A DNA stretch of 45,896 nucleotides from Paludibacteraceae bacterium (lineage in GTDB: Bacteria; Bacteroidota; Bacteroidia; Bacteroidales; Paludibacteraceae), in assembly GCA_905233935.1 (NCBI GenBank), contig CAJOFU010000006.1, forward strand, positions 2,409-48,304, in the 5' to 3' direction. The position numbers were made by a program, and so were the translations under genes. The notes under the pieces were generated by a model, which was not told the origin of the DNA, made no database searches, and saw nothing but the letters and a program-made list of their open reading frames with translations. Shown here piece by piece: positions 43,901 through 45,896 of the stretch; position 1 is the first letter of the stretch; every line of letters starts with the position of its first letter.

Positions 43901-44993
43901 CTCGCAAGCATATATTGTACGTGCTAATGGTAGTGCTACCCTCACTATCCACATCCCTGATCAGGCACGCGATCAAGCCGCAGCAACGATGCCGATCAGT
44001 TATCATCCTGCCACACGCGAGCAGAATGCCAACTGGAACTTCTTAGGCAACCCCTATCCGTACAGTTACGATATACTGAGTGCCCTTGAGGAAGCGGAGA
44101 TCGAGTCGCCTGTTACCGTCTGGAACGGCACGGGCTATGACGTGTTCACGCCGGGCATCGACCTGAAGACGCTTGATCCGTTTGAGGCGTTCTTTATCCA
44201 ATTGCCCGATGGCGGTTCAGAGGTGCTGCCGCTTTCGCCGGAGCATATCAAGGACAGCAGTAGCAGCAACAGCGTAGCCGATGAGAATGGTGCGCTGCCC
44301 GGGTACTTCACGATCAACACCAGCAAAGAGAAGGTGCAGTTCTCACGCGGTAACCTGCAATATCAGGCTTCGACCGCTACGTGGCAGTTTGCCGAAAATC
44401 AGTACGATGTAATCGGCGAAGGCAATGTCAACATTTCTGCTACCTACGACGGCTGGATAGATCTGTTTGGTTGGGGAACGGGTGACAATCCTACCAAAGC
44501 CAGCACCAGCAAGTGCGACTACTCCAGTTTTGTAGATTGGGGAATAAATGCCATCAGCAACGGCGGTAATACGGCAGACATGTGGCGTACGCTTAGTGCG
44601 AATGAGTGGACATATATCACCGGTCAGCGTACGAACTACGAATCGCTGTGCGGTCGGGCTACGGTCAACGGCATACAAGGATTCATTCTGCTGCCCGACG
44701 ACTGGGTTTCGCCCGGTATTCCGTTCCAAGGAAGTAAGGATAACGGCTACGAGCTCAACCAGTTCACCTTGGCTGACTGGCAGAAAATGGAAGCAGCCGG
44801 AGCCGTGTTCCTTCCGGCTTGCGGCAGTCGTACAGGAACAGAATTCTCCAATGGCGCTGTACAATACTGGTCAACGAATGCCGGATCATCATGCTATGCG
44901 TACGACATCATCACCGGTGGTGATACAGCCTTCAGGCTCAAAACCAACCAAGTTGAAAGGAGCAGCGCTTTCGGAGTCCGCCTTGTCAAATAG
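37914..44993 (+). CDS. Giant secreted BspA-like leucine-rich-repeat protein
   Basis: A 2359-residue surface protein. A signal peptide (MNKKILTCIIATLLGGTICA) is followed by a beta-helix-like N-terminal part (about 35-410; repeats such as GIVENCIIRGCQGKYSGIYN). Six modules then start near residues 412, 853, 983, 1162, 1443 and 1693. Each opens with a C-x-(I/L)-A-S-G-x-C-G-x-x-G-D header and a DSVLTISG strand, an APWY-like motif, and LRR_5/BspA repeats of the SIPNSVTSIGKWAFYSCKGV type. The first module has the most repeats. A beta-sandwich region (about 1940-2110) and a C-terminal domain starting GYFTINTSKEKVQFSRGNLQ and ending SSAFGVRLVK (fibrobacter-major-like) close the protein. BspA-like proteins often bind host or matrix molecules. 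ATG 37941 or 37944 would give a shorter, cleaner signal peptide. Confidence 0.85.
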   Translation: MSNAVNRTLMMNKKILTCIIATLLGGTICAGNRYVSHLTGNDGDGKSWANAKTSISAAIFDVGVGDTMFIAEGPYYESISVQDGATYLGGYNAETGERDVNLYETTIIGSGDDSYLIVKYDAAPENHILIDGITIPYGSMSSFGAPVYLRGNMTLSNCRISHCSGAQAGAIYLEQGEATAQGVVSNCIIEFCTSTDYAGAIYNDGGIVENCIIRGCQGKYSGIYNRTNGIIQNCVLYNNSGNVASSRGCIYCLGGQVINCTVCNNYGTQYSGIYLSQGQVVNCVFWGNQSEEGFTNPPNYISSSSDSHHNITDNGTSADAFLSITLNIENNAADGPNFVNPTTFVGVHTNVEDSIAMISADFSLTAASTALLSQADASLAPSTDIIGIQRPQGAGVDIGTYEFTGEENPSGCTIASGKCGAEGDSTNVVWSLSCDSVLTISGSGAMADYTYSNKSPWYSVQSKIKHAIIDYGVTNVGNYALYGCSILASVSIPNSVTSIGKWAFYSCKGVTSVTIPNSVTTIQEEAFYACSALADITIPNSVTSIGYGIFYGCSGLTSITIPSNVTIISSNAFRDCSSLTNVDIPDKVTTIGEYAFSSCSNLTNVNIPNSVKNIEAHAFSSCSKLTSITIPYSVTSIVGTVFFACTSLTSIIVESSNSKYCDLDGVLFNKDLTTLIKYPAGKPDDYYIIPESVTSIGDYAFSRSSNLKSVKIPNSVKSIGKRAFLFCNGLKSITIPNSITSIEEAAFNGCKNLTYIFIPSSVTSIGEDAFSGCSSLANVSIPSNVTSIGGSAFYICSNLTSFTCEAETPPTCGTSVFYNVDKSIPLYVPSESIELYRNADIWKDFKNIQSFPCITASGKCGAEWDSTYVLWSLSCDSVLTISGTGATAEWSSSDNAPWYTYHDAITSITLSEGITSIGNYAFYVCSNLNSIDCNNPIPAQIGESTFDSNTLSTCVLNVPYSSVSQYQSADYWSLFAKINEAKCILASGTCGADGDNLTWEFTCDSVLTITGAGDMDNWSASNTPWYSNRNAIKHVSLPNELTSIGSYAFRSCTSLTDIVIPDDVTTISKYALSGCSKLTEITIGSGVNSIGNYAFQNCTSLATVYNYATTPLVISGTSPFSGASLSTCTLYVPEQSIELYQTASVWKDFGTILPINNPPSGCTIASGKCGEDGDNLTWVLGCDSVLTISGEGEMPTSYSGTSAPWYQYGQAIKHINIEEGVTKLALYAFYNSDDNYPNVQTLSIPSTLGAPIENNFFYQCPLKTVTINSDTIVGRASYSSNSSLQTKFGAQVEEYIIGGSVRSIADFAFRNQSPDSLRSIILPEGLEAIGNWAFGYIEHLTSINIPSTVQTIGTDAFAYCTNLRSVELGEGLMTVNGQAFWMCDSLTRVTCNALTPPTLNQTAFDHNLSDTLFIPCEAKTAYQEADYWKNFSKIICADDTLQIIASGTCGAQGDNLMWVFDRDSVLTISGSGAMADWVDGSLVPWYDVREDIRTVIIEEGVTTIGDRAFYYFTRLIDVSYPTTLTSIGIGVFDFCSALPEIDGLRYAGAYLAGVPVMAQDTITTYTIRQGTRFIGHSAFHGCSQLKRITLPEGVTHILSSAFTGCNRLTKIDLPATVTDIQRYAFESDTLLTTFINRAVTPQTLPSSTSESAFYNCKLSKCTLYVPEESISLYQAAPYWQDFGAIRSLEDVPCILAEGTFGAEGDNLSWKVDCDDMLTISGSGEMEFFHASEPWANFRYQLRKIVVEEGVTNLSNVFRLHNQVTEVSLPNTLRVIEAQAFDQCSSITHLELPESVDSIGEGVFYLCESLQEIRIPSRVTMINSSLFRGCRGLRSVEFPNGLTRILTTAFQYCNELNALHLPASLTFIGQEAFADCTGLDTITVLATTPPEVTQSAFDNVPDTTPVFVPTASLRAYRNHEEWSYFKNIHGIDGDGPETHTFTLTSSWQFIMLPTMFGLTQDDIVVDGEIEWGIYNSEQRASGRSGWQGFVPTSGFEGSQAYIVRANGSATLTIHIPDQARDQAAATMPISYHPATREQNANWNFLGNPYPYSYDILSALEEAEIESPVTVWNGTGYDVFTPGIDLKTLDPFEAFFIQLPDGGSEVLPLSPEHIKDSSSSNSVADENGALPGYFTINTSKEKVQFSRGNLQYQASTATWQFAENQYDVIGEGNVNISATYDGWIDLFGWGTGDNPTKASTSKCDYSSFVDWGINAISNGGNTADMWRTLSANEWTYITGQRTNYESLCGRATVNGIQGFILLPDDWVSPGIPFQGSKDNGYELNQFTLADWQKMEAAGAVFLPACGSRTGTEFSNGAVQYWSTNAGSSCYAYDIITGGDTAFRLKTNQVERSSAFGVRLVK

Positions 44994-45035
44994 CAGACAC
45001 CTGAGCACAAACAAACGATCAAGCGAAAAACGCAT

Positions 45036-45064
45036 ATCTCACCGGATTTCTGATCCGGTGAGAT
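45036..45064. terminator. Hairpin shared by convergent genes, overlapping the GH53 stop codon
   Basis: ATCTCACCGGAT (45036-45047), loop TTCTG, ATCCGGTGAGAT (45053-45064), a perfect 12-bp stem. Its left arm contains the minus-strand stop codon, and the stem encodes the last residues of the GH53 protein. A short T-run follows on the minus strand (45030-45026). Confidence 0.5.
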
Positions 45065-45896
45065 TGTATATACGACCATCACGCATGATCAGCAACTGAC
45101 CATCGCGAATAATCTTTCTGAATTCTGAATCCTGAATACTGAATTCTGAATCCTCGACTCCCGTCGGCTCATCAGCCGGTTTGCGGGAGTGCATCTCGCG
45201 ATACAGCGCACTCAGCGGTTTGCCGGTAAAGTCAAACAACGTCGTGTTCGATATCACGTTGCCGTCCTCCCACCATGTCGTGCCGCTGCCGCTGTACTTC
45301 TCTGCCCAACAGGTCTTGATCCACGAACCGTTCACTTTCTGGTCAACGAAGATCGGATCCCAGTACATGTAACCTACTATATTCGCGTCCTCATCCAGCG
45401 CCTCATGCAACTCCTGGATGAACGACTCCTGCCCGGCTTCGGTTGCCTCGTTGTAGCAGCCGTTAAGCCCTAACTGCCCGGCCCAGCTGCCGCCGTTGCG
45501 CTCCGGGCACTTGTACGGGTTCCACGAATAACCTACCTCCATGAGCATGACGGGTTTGCCGATGTTCGTCTTCATATCCGCCGCCCACTCCAGCATGCCT
45601 GTCGGCTTGCAATCCGTTGCGCCGTGGTCGGTTGCCCAGTGCGGGTAGTACGAGCCGCCCACGATGTCGAACTTGCAGCCGTTGTTCTTGAGTTGCTGGA
45701 AGAAACTCCGGCAGACGCCAATCTTGCCTTGGTCACCGTAGCTGTGGTGGATGATCACCTGCGCGTCGGGTGCAACCTCTTTGATGGCATCGTACGCCTT
45801 GTTGAACAGATAGACGGCGTTGCTTATGCCGTTACGGGTCGTATGACCGCCGTAGCTGACGTAGTTCTTGTTCAGGTCTTGATAGAGAATACCGTA
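45039..45896 (-). CDS. GH53 arabinogalactan endo-beta-1,4-galactanase (N-terminus outside window)
   Basis: The frame is open to the right edge, so only the C-terminal 285 residues are seen. YLFNKAYDAIKEVAPDAQVI, FDIVGGSYYPHWATDHGATD, PVMLMEVGYSWNP (with the catalytic nucleophile Glu) and NIVGYMYWDPIF are the GH53 landmarks; the acid/base Glu should lie upstream of the window. The enzyme cuts beta-1,4-galactan of plant pectin. After the catalytic domain comes a linker (GVEDSEFSIQDSEF) encoded by a short DNA repeat, then the tail RKIIRDGQLLIMRDGRIYNL plus TGSEIR, which resembles the tail of the protease at 3941. Secretion is expected but the signal peptide is not in view. Confidence 0.87.
   Translation of the reverse strand, partial: YGILYQDLNKNYVSYGGHTTRNGISNAVYLFNKAYDAIKEVAPDAQVIIHHSYGDQGKIGVCRSFFQQLKNNGCKFDIVGGSYYPHWATDHGATDCKPTGMLEWAADMKTNIGKPVMLMEVGYSWNPYKCPERNGGSWAGQLGLNGCYNEATEAGQESFIQELHEALDEDANIVGYMYWDPIFVDQKVNGSWIKTCWAEKYSGSGTTWWEDGNVISNTTLFDFTGKPLSALYREMHSRKPADEPTGVEDSEFSIQDSEFRKIIRDGQLLIMRDGRIYNLTGSEIR
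45112..45155. repeat. CTGAATTCTGAATCC repeats inside the GH53 linker
   Basis: CTGAATTCTGAATC occurs twice, separated by CTGAATA. On the minus strand it encodes the two DSEF copies of the linker before the C-terminal tail. Confidence 0.75.

Overview
The window looks like a chromosomal segment of a member of the Bacteroidota, most likely order Bacteroidales. The evidence is as follows. There are several promoters of the TTTG-N20-TAnnTTTG type and no strong Shine-Dalgarno sequences. The secreted proteins are typical of the group: a golvesin-domain amidase, a BspA-like leucine-rich-repeat giant, a type IX secretion-like C-terminal tail and a GH53 galactanase. No mobile element, tRNA, rRNA or CRISPR array was seen. 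Nothing was searched against a database; family names come from motif recognition.

Left flank (1-9282). A broken N-acetylmuramoyl-L-alanine amidase gene is followed by a 23S rRNA uracil methyltransferase (RlmD type), a secreted subtilisin-like protease and a minus-strand SRP RNA whose apparent promoter lies across a 16-bp tandem repeat. Next come a RecD-like helicase, a promoter-driven rod-shaped RNA of about 195 nt that I cannot name with certainty (6S-like), a PEGA-domain lipoprotein-like gene, a 46-codon ORF ending exactly at a perfect 16-bp hairpin, and a minus-strand EamA transporter.

Polysaccharide locus (9435-37867, all on the + strand). It starts at a promoter divergent from the transporter. 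The order is: two nucleotide-sugar dehydrogenases (uronate donors), an SLBB export protein, a Wzz-type co-polymerase, a Wzx flippase, an N5-(carboxyethyl)ornithine synthase-like opine enzyme, a TupA-like ATP-grasp ligase, a Wzy-like polymerase and two glycosyltransferases. A terminator that physically overlaps a new promoter (22611-22651) then starts a sub-operon: a PglD/NeuD-type acyltransferase, a membrane acyltransferase, and a small acyl-ACP pathway (ACP, ketoreductase, KAS III, second ACP, AMP-forming ligase). After this come a second membrane acyltransferase, a second ATP-grasp enzyme, a NodB-type deacetylase and two secreted proteins in an A/T-rich block. The locus closes with a PglC-type phosphoglycosyl transferase, an IspD/TarI-like cytidylyltransferase, a PglE-type aminotransferase and a PglF/WbpM-type 4,6-dehydratase.

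Working model (inference). PglF, PglE and PglD-like enzymes make a 4-acylamino-4,6-dideoxy sugar that PglC loads on the lipid carrier. The two glycosyltransferases extend it, and Wzx, Wzy, Wzz and the SLBB protein flip, polymerise and export it. The locus has two unusual decoration modules. One is an opine synthase next to a TupA-like ligase, which could amide-link a carboxyethyl amino acid to a uronic acid. The other is a dedicated ACP/KAS III/reductase/ligase set that could make a short hydroxyacyl group.

Right flank (37914-45896). A 2359-residue secreted protein with a beta-helix-like N-terminus and six repeated LRR modules is followed by a convergent, partial GH53 galactanase. The galactanase ends in the same short C-terminal tail as the subtilisin-like protease at the other end of the window.
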